Notes: generated by a model from the letters alone, not told the origin. 38,846 bases of DNA from Actinomycetota bacterium (GCA_010031635.1 RGZI01000007.1:1-38846); one strand, 5' to 3'; numbered from the stretch's first letter, positions 9,797 to 19,517 are shown. Program-made: numbers and translations.

Positions 9797-10647
9797 GTAA
9801 GCGGGTTATCTTCTCCACGCCGACGTAAGTATCTTTCGAATTCGCGGGCTATCGCTTCGCCTGTTGCTTCCGGCAAATCTGCTTCATCTTTACTTTCCTC
9901 TAAAGATTTTACGTAGTCAGCAATCTCTGAATCTTCTTGTGAAAGTTGATCTACCCCAATTTCCCAGGCTTTTGCATCTTCAGGTAATTCCCCTAGGTCT
10001 ATCGACAACTCCAATAAATCTTCCAAATGATTTAGCAGTGAAAGTGTCGCCTTAGGACATGGGGGAGAAGAAACGTAATGCGGAATTGCGGCCCAAATTG
10101 ATAGCGCATCGATATCTCTTTGGTTACAGGCATCCTGGATCGCACCGAGAATTCCGGTAGGACCCTCATAGCGACTCATTTCCAAACCAAGACGCTCACC
10201 AAATTCAGGTCTAGCCGCGGTCGCCGTTACTGGTATCGGACGGGTATGTGGAACATCTGCCAATAACGAACCCAGACAGACAACCATTGAAATATCTAGG
10301 TCTTCTCCAAGGTCGAGTAGTTGCCCAACGAAAGAACGCCACTTCAAAGAAGGTTCAACACCGGAGACTAAAATTAGATCGCGATCATAATTTGGCAAGG
10401 AAACGCCACGAACAGTTGTGGTTGGCCAGGTCAGCGAGCGATTAAAGGATTCATCGACGGAAACGATAGGTCGATTATTTTGGTAATCATAAAATTCTTC
10501 GGTGTCGAATTCACCAATCGGCTGAACAGGCCAAATGCTCGCAAGATGTTCTATGGCCGCAGAGGCAGCTTCTCCGGCGTCGTTCCAACCAGAAAAGGCC
10601 AGAATCATTATTGGCGATCGGAGTTGCGGTATGCCCAATATCTCCAT
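9793..10647 (-). CDS. PAC2 family protein
   Basis: IMILAFSGWNDAGEAASAAIEHL typical of PAC2; located between mshC and metH. Confidence 0.9.
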   Translation of the reverse strand: MEILGIPQLRSPIMILAFSGWNDAGEAASAAIEHLASIWPVQPIGEFDTEEFYDYQNNRPIVSVDESFNRSLTWPTTTVRGVSLPNYDRDLILVSGVEPSLKWRSFVGQLLDLGEDLDISMVVCLGSLLADVPHTRPIPVTATAARPEFGERLGLEMSRYEGPTGILGAIQDACNQRDIDALSIWAAIPHYVSSPPCPKATLSLLNHLEDLLELSIDLGELPEDAKAWEIGVDQLSQEDSEIADYVKSLEESKDEADLPEATGEAIAREFERYLRRRGEDNPLT

Positions 10648-10653
10648 GACCTA

Positions 10654-10659
10654 ACACTA
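10654..10659 (-). promoter_or_regulatory. Leaderless-type -10 box of the PAC2 gene
   Basis: TAGTGT, 6 nt before ATG 10647 (minus). Confidence 0.6.
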
Positions 10660-10678
10660 GAGCAGAAGCCTTAACCGG

Positions 10679-10684
10679 TACTCT
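10679..10684 (+). promoter_or_regulatory. Leaderless-type -10 box of metH
   Basis: TACTCT, 7 nt before ATG 10692; same 11-mer GGTACTCTTTA as mshC. Confidence 0.65.
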
Positions 10685-10691
10685 TTAGCAA

Positions 10692-13600
10692 ATGATGAGC
10701 CTGCGCGAAAGCCTTTCCAGCCGAGTATTGGTGGCTGATGGGGCTATGGGGACGATGTTGCAGGCCCAAAATCCAACTATGGAAGATTTCCAAGGTTTGG
10801 AAGGGTGCAATGAGATTTTAAATGTCACCCGTCCCGACATGGTCGCATCCGTGCACAACGCTTATTTAGAAGTTGGCGTAGATGCCATCGAAACTAATAC
10901 TTTTGGTGCGAATTGGGCAAATTTAGCGGAGTATGAAGCGGAAGATCGGATTTATGAATTAGCGCTAGCGGGAGCAAAAATCGCGCGTGAGTGCGCAGAT
11001 AATTTTTCAACACCTGAACATCCGCGGTATGTACTTGGCTCTTTGGGGCCTGGAACAAAGTTGCCAACACTAGGACATACAACTTATGAATATTTAAGAA
11101 ATGCTTATGAAGTTGCCGCTAAAGGATTAATTGATGGCGGTTGTGATGGATTGTTAATCGAAACTGCGCAAGATCTTTTACAAGCAAAGGCAGCAGTCAA
11201 TGGTTCTAGAACTGCTATCAAAAATGCAGGTAAAGATATTTACTTAATGGCACAAGTCACTGTGGAGGCAACCGGAACAATGTTGCTTGGTAGTGAAATT
11301 GGAGCGGCACTCACAGCGCTAGAGCCACTTGGTATTGATTCAATCGGCCTTAACTGTGCGACTGGTCCTACGGAGATGAGTGAACATCTAAGGCAGTTAT
11401 CTCAACAAACTGAAATTGCAATCACTTGTATGCCCAATGCTGGGTTGCCAGTTTTAGGTGCTAACGGTGCTCATTATCCGCTTTCTCCGATTGATTTAGC
11501 TAAAGCACTTAAGGTTTTTATTGACGATTATGGTTTAAATTTTATTGGCGGTTGTTGTGGAACCACTCCTGAACATCTCAAAGAGGTTGTCGCGATTGCG
11601 AATCTAGAGAAACCAATGGTGCGAGTAATCCCAGTGGAAGCCTCAGTTGCTTCCTTGTACCAACAGGTCTCATTACGCCAAGACAAAACTTATTTAGCAA
11701 TAGGTGAAAAAACTAATGCAAACGGATCTCGTGCATTTAAAGAAGCGATGTTGTCGGAGAATTGGGAACAATGCTTGGAAATTGCCAGAGACCAAATCAG
11801 AGATGGCGCGCACATGTTGGATCTTTGTGTTGATTACGTCGGGCGTGATGGTGCAATCGACATGAGTCTTTTAGCAGAAAAACTAGCAACTTCCTCAACC
11901 TTACCTATCGTGCTTGATTCCACTGAACCCAAAGTAATAAAAGCTGGTTTAGAGAGATTAGGTGGTCGGGCGGTTATCAACTCCGTTAATTATGAAGATG
12001 GTGACGGTGCCGACTCGCGTTTTACCAAGATGATGGAGTTAGTTGGCGAACATGGATGTGCTGTAATCGCATTAACGATAGATGAAGAAGGTCAAGCCAG
12101 AACAGCAGATTTGAAAGTGGCGATCGCAACACGTCTGATCAAAGATTTAAAAAATAAATGGAGGATGAGAGTAGAAGACATCATTATTGACGCACTAACT
12201 TTTCCGGTAGCAACAGGCCAAGAGGAGACTCGTCGCGATGGCTTGGAAACAATTAATGCGATACGTGAGATTCGCCGACTTTATCCGGGGGTACAAACAA
12301 CTTTAGGTGTAAGTAACATTTCTTTCGGTCTTAACCCAGCAGCACGGATTGTGCTGAATTCGGTTTTCCTACATGAAGCCGTAAACGCAGGTTTAACTTC
12401 AGCGATAGTCCATCCTTCAAAAATCACTCCCTTCGCGCGCATCTCAGAGGAAGTCAAGGAAGTCGCTCTAGATTTGATTTACGATAGACGGAAATATGAA
12501 AATGATCTGGTTACATATGATCCACTCACAAGATTTCTAGATCTATTTGAGGGAGTAGAGGCGGCTTCAGGGCGCGCAAGCAGAGCTGAAGAGTTGCTTC
12601 TCTTGCCGCTGCAAGAAAGATTGCAAAGACGAATCATCGATGGAGAACGTGCCGGCCTAGAGGCAGATTTAGATTTAGCAATGGCAGAAGGAATTAAACC
12701 CTTAGCGATCATTAACGACCATCTGCTTGAAGGCATGAAAACTGTAGGTGAGTTATTTGGTAAAGGTGAGATGCAACTGCCCTTTGTGCTCTCATCCGCG
12801 GAAGTTATGAAATTGGCAGTGGCATTTTTAGAGCCAAAAATGGAAAAGACCGATGATGAAGGTCGTGGAAGAATTTTACTTGCCACCGTAAAAGGTGATG
12901 TTCACGATATTGGCAAGAATCTGGTGGATATCATCCTGTCTAATAATGGATATGAAGTAGTAAATATTGGAATTAAACAACCAATCAACGCAATTCTTGA
13001 CGCGGCCGAAAATGAAAATGTTGATGTAATTGGGTTAAGTGGATTGCTAGTTAAGTCAACAGTAATTATGAAAGAAAATTTAGAAGAAATTACTGCTCGC
13101 AAATTGGATCAAAAGTGGCCAATTATTTTGGGTGGCGCTGCTTTAACGAGGTCGTATGTTGAACAAGATCTTGCTGATCAATTCCCCGGAACTGTTAGAT
13201 ATGCAAGAGATGCTTTTGAAGGCTTACGTCTAATGGATACTTTAATGGGTATCAAACGTGGAGTAGCAGGGGCCGAATTGCCAGAGTTGAAAAAACGACG
13301 CACCAAGGTTACTTCTCCAGAGGAAAGTGTTGTAGATACCTTAAGAAGTGATCTTTCGATAAGTAATGAAATCCCTAAGCCACCTTTTTGGGGATCACGG
13401 GTTGTTAAAGGAGTTCCACTTGCAGATTATGCAGGAATGCTTGATGAGCGAGCCTTATTTGTTGGCCAATGGGGTTTGAAAAGTGCAAGAGGTGAGTATG
13501 AGGCAATGGTCGAATCTGAGGGACGCCCGCGTCTGCGGAATTTGTTAAATGAAGTTCAAACTAATGCTTGGTTAGAAGCAGCTGTTGTTTATGGATACTT

Positions 13601-14156
13601 CCCTTGCTACAGCGAAGGTAATGATTTAATTATTTTAGAAGAGGATCAAAAAACTGAAAGAACGCGATTCTCTTTCCCTCGTCAGAGAAGAGATCGACGT
13701 TTATGTTTGGCAGATTTTTTTGCATCCAAAGAAAGTGGGAAGATTGATGTTGTCTCTTTCCATGTAGTGACTATGGGTGAAGCGATTAGCAAAGCAACAG
13801 CAAAATTATTTGCCGCCGGATCATTCAGGGAGTATTTAGAGTTGCATGGCTTATCGGTTCAACTTACCGAGAGTCTGGCTGAATATTGGCATGCAAGGAT
13901 TAGATCTGAAATTGGTTTTGCCAAGGAAGATAGTCCGGAACTATCTGATCTATTAGATCAAGGTTACCGAGGTTCGCGTTACTCTTTTGGATACCCGGCT
14001 TGTCCAGATATAGAACAACAAGTTCAACTCTGTAAATTACTAGAGCCAGAAAGAATTGGAGTTGAACTCTCTGAGGAGTTCCAACTACATCCCGAACAAT
14101 CAACTTCAGCAATAATTGTCCACCATCCTGAAGCGAAATATTTCAACGCGACGTGA
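10692..14156 (+). CDS. metH: Cobalamin-dependent methionine synthase
   Basis: VADGAMGTMLQ, GGCCGTTPEH, pterin-binding domain, VKGDVHDIGKNLV B12 motif, activation domain; appears full length. Confidence 0.96.
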   Translation: MMSLRESLSSRVLVADGAMGTMLQAQNPTMEDFQGLEGCNEILNVTRPDMVASVHNAYLEVGVDAIETNTFGANWANLAEYEAEDRIYELALAGAKIARECADNFSTPEHPRYVLGSLGPGTKLPTLGHTTYEYLRNAYEVAAKGLIDGGCDGLLIETAQDLLQAKAAVNGSRTAIKNAGKDIYLMAQVTVEATGTMLLGSEIGAALTALEPLGIDSIGLNCATGPTEMSEHLRQLSQQTEIAITCMPNAGLPVLGANGAHYPLSPIDLAKALKVFIDDYGLNFIGGCCGTTPEHLKEVVAIANLEKPMVRVIPVEASVASLYQQVSLRQDKTYLAIGEKTNANGSRAFKEAMLSENWEQCLEIARDQIRDGAHMLDLCVDYVGRDGAIDMSLLAEKLATSSTLPIVLDSTEPKVIKAGLERLGGRAVINSVNYEDGDGADSRFTKMMELVGEHGCAVIALTIDEEGQARTADLKVAIATRLIKDLKNKWRMRVEDIIIDALTFPVATGQEETRRDGLETINAIREIRRLYPGVQTTLGVSNISFGLNPAARIVLNSVFLHEAVNAGLTSAIVHPSKITPFARISEEVKEVALDLIYDRRKYENDLVTYDPLTRFLDLFEGVEAASGRASRAEELLLLPLQERLQRRIIDGERAGLEADLDLAMAEGIKPLAIINDHLLEGMKTVGELFGKGEMQLPFVLSSAEVMKLAVAFLEPKMEKTDDEGRGRILLATVKGDVHDIGKNLVDIILSNNGYEVVNIGIKQPINAILDAAENENVDVIGLSGLLVKSTVIMKENLEEITARKLDQKWPIILGGAALTRSYVEQDLADQFPGTVRYARDAFEGLRLMDTLMGIKRGVAGAELPELKKRRTKVTSPEESVVDTLRSDLSISNEIPKPPFWGSRVVKGVPLADYAGMLDERALFVGQWGLKSARGEYEAMVESEGRPRLRNLLNEVQTNAWLEAAVVYGYFPCYSEGNDLIILEEDQKTERTRFSFPRQRRDRRLCLADFFASKESGKIDVVSFHVVTMGEAISKATAKLFAAGSFREYLELHGLSVQLTESLAEYWHARIRSEIGFAKEDSPELSDLLDQGYRGSRYSFGYPACPDIEQQVQLCKLLEPERIGVELSEEFQLHPEQSTSAIIVHHPEAKYFNAT

Positions 14157-14806
14157 TCTTTCCGCAAGCAATTTTCTTTGATATGGATGGGCTTTCAGTT
14201 GATACCGAGCCTTTATGGTTAAAGACAGAGGTTGAATTAGCAAATGAGTATGGCGCAGATTGGTCGTTGGCAGATCAGGCTCATTGTTTAGGTGGCCCCA
14301 TGTCCAAAGTTGGAATCTATCTCGGCGAAAAAAGCGGCCGTGCTGATCTGGCGGAATGGTTTTCTGATGAGATGGTTCGTCGGATGGTGCAACGTTGTTC
14401 TTCGGGCGTCGCCTATATGCCTGGAGTTGAAGAGTTATTAACCGAGATATCCGCACTTGAGATACCAATTGCATTAGTTTCAGCCAGTCCGCGGCCGATA
14501 GTTGATGCGGTATTGAACGGGCTAAGTAAAAATTATTATCAGTTTTCGATATCTGCTTCAGAGGTAACCAGAAGTAAACCTTTTCCGGATCCATACCTTT
14601 TGGCCGCTGAGAGATTTGCTGTGGATATAAGTGAATCTATAGTTCTGGAAGATTCAGCCACGGGGGTCGCTTCCGCAACGGCAGCCGGAGCATATGTTGT
14701 GGCGGTTCCACATTTAGTTCCCATAGAAACAGCCCCACGCAGAATCATTTTAAAAACCTTAGAAAATTTAACAGTTGCTGAATTGGTAAAGCAGTTTAAC
14801 CGCTAA
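14153..14806 (+). CDS. HAD superfamily phosphatase/phosphomutase-like hydrolase
   Basis: IFFDMDGLSVDTEPLW, VSASPRP, KPFPDPYLLAAE, VLEDSATGVASA; GTGA overlap with metH stop. Confidence 0.9.
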   Translation: MIFPQAIFFDMDGLSVDTEPLWLKTEVELANEYGADWSLADQAHCLGGPMSKVGIYLGEKSGRADLAEWFSDEMVRRMVQRCSSGVAYMPGVEELLTEISALEIPIALVSASPRPIVDAVLNGLSKNYYQFSISASEVTRSKPFPDPYLLAAERFAVDISESIVLEDSATGVASATAAGAYVVAVPHLVPIETAPRRIILKTLENLTVAELVKQFNR

Positions 14807-15602
14807 CTTGTTCGGGCAAGGGTGGGGGAGTTCCACCAAATTCAGGACAGATTGATTGGTGTGCGCACCAATCGCATAATTTACTTTTCTTAGGTTTCCA
14901 AAGACCAGTTTCATGTGAAAGTTGGATATCTGACCAAATGGATAATATCTTTCCTTCAGTTTTCACCAACTCTGCTTCAGTTGGCTCACTGATCAATCGA
15001 TTTTTATCGCCTAAATAAAGAAGTTGCAATCTTTTTGGAATCTTTCCAAGAGTGCGCCAAAGTATCAGAGCGTAGAAACGCATTTGAAAAAGTGATTTCT
15101 CTTCATATCCAGCTCTTGGTGATTTCCCGGTCTTGTAATCTACGATTCTAATTTCCCCAGTTGGGGCAATATCAAGTCGATCTATATAGCCATGAATCAT
15201 CGGACCATCTTCCATCTGATACTCAACAAATTTTTCTAAATCGGTTGGATCAAAGGACTTGGGGTCTTCAAGCTCGAAATACCGATCTAACAATGAGTGG
15301 GCACTGATCAGCCATTGATCTAAGTCAACATCTTGAAACATCTCTTGAACACCTGAAGTTTTAACTTTCAACTCATCCCATGTTGGTTTTAGTAAATCAT
15401 GTGCTCGATCAGAGGTTCTTTCTAAGCGAACTAATCCAAATAAATGTTCCAAAACAGAGTGCACCAAGGTTCCCTTTAATGCGTCAGCACTTGGAGGCTC
15501 AGGCAATTTATCAATAACCCTGAAGCGATAAAGTAATGGGCAGTTCATGTAGTCATTTGCGCGGCTTGGCGAGAGCGTATTGCGTCTAGAAGGTGTACTA
15601 AT
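14796..15602 (-). CDS. RecB family exonuclease-like protein (PD-(D/E)XK)
   Basis: LSPSRANDYMNCPLLYRFRVIDKLPEPPSADALKGTLVHSVLEHLF, EIRIVDYKTGK, CDWCAHQSICPEF; start uncertain, see finding on possible ATT start. Confidence 0.85.
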   Translation of the reverse strand: MSTPSRRNTLSPSRANDYMNCPLLYRFRVIDKLPEPPSADALKGTLVHSVLEHLFGLVRLERTSDRAHDLLKPTWDELKVKTSGVQEMFQDVDLDQWLISAHSLLDRYFELEDPKSFDPTDLEKFVEYQMEDGPMIHGYIDRLDIAPTGEIRIVDYKTGKSPRAGYEEKSLFQMRFYALILWRTLGKIPKRLQLLYLGDKNRLISEPTEAELVKTEGKILSIWSDIQLSHETGLWKPKKSKLCDWCAHQSICPEFGGTPPPLPEQVSG

Positions 15603-15622
15603 CGTTATCTCCCCGATAAGCC

Positions 15623-15628
15623 TAGAAT
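15623..15628 (+). promoter_or_regulatory. Leaderless-type -10 box of trmI
   Basis: TAGAAT, 6 nt before ATG 15635. Confidence 0.7.
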
Positions 15629-15634
15629 AGGCAA

Positions 15635-16516
15635 ATGAGTGAAAATGGATTTGTTGAAAGTAGTAGAAGTGGCCCATTGCGAGCGGGCGAACGGATTCAA
15701 TTGACCGATGCCAAAGGAAAATTGCATACGATCACTTTAACTCCCGGAGCCACCTGGCAGGGACACAAAGGTCATATTTCACATGACCAAATTATTGGTT
15801 CTAGCGAAGGTTCGATTTTGCTTTCTACTTTAGGAGCGCCATATTTCTATCAAAGGCCGTTACTGGAAGATTTCGTACTCTCTATGCCTAGAGGTGCAAC
15901 GATTGTTTATCCCAAAGATGCCGCCGAGATAATTGCTTATGGTGACATCCACTCTGGCGACCGGGTGCTCGAAGCAGGAGTTGGAAGTGGAGCTCTTACA
16001 ATTTCATTACTGAGGGCCGTTGGATCAACAGGTCGAGTTTTAAGTATTGAACGCCGCGCAGATTTTGGAGAGATTGCCACTAAAAATATCTCGCTATTTT
16101 TTGGCTCTGCTCATCCTGCTTGGGAGTTGCAGATCAACTCCTTTCAAGATGCCATAATCGCAGAGAAGTTTGACCGCGTTGTATTAGATATGTTGGCTCC
16201 ATGGGATTGTGTAGAAATTACTTCGCAAATTTTGCGACCAGGTGGAGTATTTATTGGATATGTAACTACAACAACGCAATTGTCGCGATTGGTAGAGGCG
16301 CTGCGAGCAAACCCCCTATTTACTGAACCTGAATCTTGGGAAAGTTTACATCGGCCATGGCATGTTGAATCTTTATCTGTTCGTCCAGAACACCGGATGA
16401 TCAGTCATACTGGCTTTTTAGTAAGAAGCAGAAGAGTTGCTGATGGAGTAGCAGCCATGCGAAAGAGAAGGAGACCTTCCAAACCAGGTGAGGAAGATTT
16501 ACTCGATCAGGAGTAA
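15635..16516 (+). CDS. trmI: tRNA (adenine-N1)-methyltransferase
   Basis: ATIVYPKDAAEIIAYGDIHSGDRVLEAGVGSGALTISLLRAVG...GYVTTTTQLSRLVEAL. Confidence 0.93.
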   Translation: MSENGFVESSRSGPLRAGERIQLTDAKGKLHTITLTPGATWQGHKGHISHDQIIGSSEGSILLSTLGAPYFYQRPLLEDFVLSMPRGATIVYPKDAAEIIAYGDIHSGDRVLEAGVGSGALTISLLRAVGSTGRVLSIERRADFGEIATKNISLFFGSAHPAWELQINSFQDAIIAEKFDRVVLDMLAPWDCVEITSQILRPGGVFIGYVTTTTQLSRLVEALRANPLFTEPESWESLHRPWHVESLSVRPEHRMISHTGFLVRSRRVADGVAAMRKRRRPSKPGEEDLLDQE

Positions 16517-16540
16517 CTAGTAAAGGTTTGGCTTGACTAA

Positions 16541-17269
16541 TTACTTAACAGTTGCGTTAATAATTTCGACCGTTGATTTAGGTGCTCCATCGCCGCTTCC
16601 ATCAGCAGTACCGTATGCAGCAATTGATTTAACGATATCTAAACCTTGAGTGATCTTTCCCCAGAGGGTGTAATTCGCTCCCAAAGTCGTATTGTCATAA
16701 ACCAAAAAGAATTGACTTCCATTTGTATTTGGACCGGAGTTGGCCATTGCAACTGATCCGGCTGGATAATTGTTATCTGCTTGAGCAGGCAAATTCTCAT
16801 CCTTGAAATTGAAGTTTGGTCCACCGCCACCAGTGCCAGTTGGATCGCCGCATTGCAACACAAATAAACCCTGAGTTGTTAACCGATGACAGATAGTTCC
16901 ATCGTAATATTTACCTTTAGCTAAAAATGCCAATGTGGAAACAGTGATTGGAGCCTTGACTCCGTCTGCTTCAATAACAATTTCTCCACAGTTTGTTTGT
17001 AATGTAAAGGTATAAGTTTTTGCCGGCAGAACACCATTTGGAGCACCTACATCTTTGGCAGGTGAGCCTTTTGCGGCACTTGGCTTACAAGGACCACCCG
17101 CAACTGGTGCGGCTGATTCACTTGGCGCGGGAGTACTAGAAGAAGCAGATTCTGAAGGTGCTGCTTGGTCATCAGTTGTTCCGGTTGTCGAGCAACCAGC
17201 AAGAAGGATGCCACCGATCAGAAGTGTCGCTATTGCCAATGGGGATTTGGAGTGAATGCTCATAGTCAT
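16541..17269 (-). CDS. Cyclophilin-type peptidyl-prolyl cis-trans isomerase lipoprotein
   Basis: Lipobox LLAGC, Ser/Pro/Ala linker, FHRL-like CHRL, SVAMANSGPNTNGSQFFLVY, LWGKITQGLDIV. Confidence 0.92.
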   Translation of the reverse strand: MTMSIHSKSPLAIATLLIGGILLAGCSTTGTTDDQAAPSESASSSTPAPSESAAPVAGGPCKPSAAKGSPAKDVGAPNGVLPAKTYTFTLQTNCGEIVIEADGVKAPITVSTLAFLAKGKYYDGTICHRLTTQGLFVLQCGDPTGTGGGGPNFNFKDENLPAQADNNYPAGSVAMANSGPNTNGSQFFLVYDNTTLGANYTLWGKITQGLDIVKSIAAYGTADGSGDGAPKSTVEIINATVK

Positions 17270-17275
17270 ATCCGT

Positions 17276-17281
17276 ATTCTA
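17276..17281 (-). promoter_or_regulatory. Leaderless-type -10 box of the PPIase gene
   Basis: TAGAAT, 6 nt before ATG 17269 (minus). Confidence 0.7.
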
Positions 17282-17301
17282 CATATTTTTGAGTGAGTCG
17301 C

Positions 17302-17307
17302 TAACAT
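17302..17307 (+). promoter_or_regulatory. Leaderless-type -10 box of pafB
   Basis: TAACAT, 7 nt before ATG 17315. Confidence 0.55.
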
Positions 17308-17314
17308 TCTTGAC

Positions 17315-18286
17315 ATGAGCCTGGTCAGAAAAGATAAAGCTGAACGTTTGGTGAATTTGACCATGGCTTTACTTGAGACCCGCCGCCCCTTAAGTAAGGA
17401 TGAAATTTTCACAAATGTGGCGGGGTACTCCGGCACTCCAGAAGCAATGGAGCGGATGTTTGAACGAGATAAAGATGATTTGCGAGAATTAAATATTGAA
17501 ATCTTGGTAGAGGCTAAAGATAAGTATTTTGATGATGAAGTTGGTTATCGGATAGCTAAAAACTCTTTTGAAATGCCAGATACAGATTTTGATTCTTCAG
17601 AAATCTATTGGCTATCAGTGGCTGCAAATATTTGGAGAGGAGCAGCTCTAGAGAACTTGGCCCAAGATGCTATTTTTAAGATTCAAAGCACAAATGCCGA
17701 TTATGTTCCTTTAGAACCTTTGGCTTCTATGCCAATCATTCAAACCTCGGAGCCAATATTTTATTCGCTATGGAGTTCCATTAATCATAAAGAGATGATC
17801 TCATTTGAGTACAAAGGCACGGATGGGGTTGTGATTGAACGTAATGTTGCACCTCACTCTTTAGTTTCGAGAAGAGGGCATTGGTATTTAGTCGCCAAGG
17901 AAAATTCCTCAGGGGATTTTAAAATATTTAGATTAAGCAGATTTCAATCCTTGCCTAAGATCTCATCGGCCGAAAAAGCATTTGTAATTTCACCCGATTA
18001 TAAAGTTTCCAATTATATAAAAGATATTACCGAACATCTTATTGAGAAAGCAGAAATCTTGATTAGACCAGGATCAGGATCGGCTATCAGAAAGTTAGGC
18101 GATGTTAAAAATTTAGATTCTGGAAATATCGAGTGGGATCTGATTCAATTGAATAATATTGATTTTGATTTACTTGTTTATAACATTCTATGGTGCGGAC
18201 CAGATGTCAAGGTCATCAAGCCAGAAATTCTTGTGGAGGCTGTTATTAATGGTCTTTCAAAAGTCCTAAGTGAGCACAGTTCATGA
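17315..18286 (+). CDS. pafB: WYL-domain transcriptional regulator PafB-like
   Basis: Tandem with pafC and upstream of tatA-tatC-helY; WYL signature SRRGHWYLVAKE. Confidence 0.88.
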   Translation: MSLVRKDKAERLVNLTMALLETRRPLSKDEIFTNVAGYSGTPEAMERMFERDKDDLRELNIEILVEAKDKYFDDEVGYRIAKNSFEMPDTDFDSSEIYWLSVAANIWRGAALENLAQDAIFKIQSTNADYVPLEPLASMPIIQTSEPIFYSLWSSINHKEMISFEYKGTDGVVIERNVAPHSLVSRRGHWYLVAKENSSGDFKIFRLSRFQSLPKISSAEKAFVISPDYKVSNYIKDITEHLIEKAEILIRPGSGSAIRKLGDVKNLDSGNIEWDLIQLNNIDFDLLVYNILWCGPDVKVIKPEILVEAVINGLSKVLSEHSS

Positions 18287-19215
18287 CAACAAAAAATGAA
18301 ACTCGATTTGCTCGGATTCTAAGAATGGTTCCATTTCTATCATCTCATCAAGGAATTGAAATAAGAGAAGCTTGTGAGATTTTTGGGGTGAGTGAACGTG
18401 AGCTAATCGCGGACTTAAATCTACTTTGGGTTTGTGGATTGCCAGGTTATAGCCACCTAGAACTTATTGATGTGCAATTTGATGGGGGATATATCTCAAT
18501 TGCTAATGCAGGCGCGATTGCAAAACCTAGAAGATTAACTTACGAAGAAAGTTCGGCCTTGATCGTCGCATTAAATTCACTTTTACTAAGTGTTGACAGT
18601 CAAACTAAGGAAAGCATTTTGAATCTGATAAATAAATTGGTCAAGATTTCAGAACGTGCTGACCCTAAAGTGAGTATCGATATTTCAAAATTATCAATAC
18701 AACCAGATTTACATTTAATTGATAAAGCAATCGCAGCTAATCTTCAAATCTCGATCGATTACTACTCTCCAACATCGGATAAATTGACCACACGAGATGT
18801 TGCCCCGCTTGAATATCTTGCGGATTCTTCAGGCGGACGGTATCTATACGCCTGGTGCTACTCAGCGAGTGACTTTCGCCAATTTAAGATTGAACGAATC
18901 CGCGGAATAAGAGCCACTCATACTAAGGTTACAAAATTCGAACCACTTTCAGAGTCATCGAAAAATCTTGATAATTTTATTGAATTGGAGTTAAACGAAA
19001 AAGCTTTGTGGTTCGCGGAAGAGTGGGGTATCCGAAATTTGATCCGTAATCAATCTGATGAAGGGTTTATTGGCACTGTGAAACTACACAATCACGAGTG
19101 GGCAATTAGGGCTGTTTTGGCTTTATCAGGAGAGATGAAAATCCCGTCTGACACGGTTTTAAGGCAAGAGGTGGCCGATAGAGCAGCGGCTTCACTCGCA
19201 AATTACTCATCTTGA
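18283..19215 (+). CDS. pafC: WYL-domain transcriptional regulator PafC-like
   Basis: ATGA overlap with pafB; WYL-type region RDVAPLEYLADSSGGRYLYAWCYSASDFRQFKIERI. Confidence 0.88.
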   Translation: MTTKNETRFARILRMVPFLSSHQGIEIREACEIFGVSERELIADLNLLWVCGLPGYSHLELIDVQFDGGYISIANAGAIAKPRRLTYEESSALIVALNSLLLSVDSQTKESILNLINKLVKISERADPKVSIDISKLSIQPDLHLIDKAIAANLQISIDYYSPTSDKLTTRDVAPLEYLADSSGGRYLYAWCYSASDFRQFKIERIRGIRATHTKVTKFEPLSESSKNLDNFIELELNEKALWFAEEWGIRNLIRNQSDEGFIGTVKLHNHEWAIRAVLALSGEMKIPSDTVLRQEVADRAAASLANYSS

Positions 19216-19266
19216 ACCTATACTTCGGGGTAGACGCCATATTTTTTAATCGATCCAGGAGGATCT

Positions 19267-19464
19267 ATGTTTCTCAGAGAACCTAGCCACATACTAATCC
19301 TCGTTATTGTTCTTGTTTTGCTATTTGGCGCAAAACGTTTACCAGACTCCGCACGCGCACTTGGTAAATCAATGAAGATTTTCAAAAATGAAGTTAAAGA
19401 ATTAAATGCAGATAAGCCCAAAGAAGATGATAGTGATGGAGACAAGAAAAATAGTGGGGCTTAA
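19267..19464 (+). CDS. tatA: Sec-independent (Tat) translocase protein TatA
   Basis: [47 protein letters not shown] upstream; TATACT box near 19220. Confidence 0.93.
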   Translation: MFLREPSHILILVIVLVLLFGAKRLPDSARALGKSMKIFKNEVKELNADKPKEDDSDGDKKNSGA

Positions 19465-19517
19465 ATAACTCTGCACTTTCTCAATACCACTCGCACCTAA
19501 TTGAAAGCGAGACAGTT

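Noticed and set aside
10648-10691. Cobalamin or SAM riboswitch upstream of metH
   Set aside because: Only 44 nt intergenic, and the -10 box places the transcript start at the ATG.
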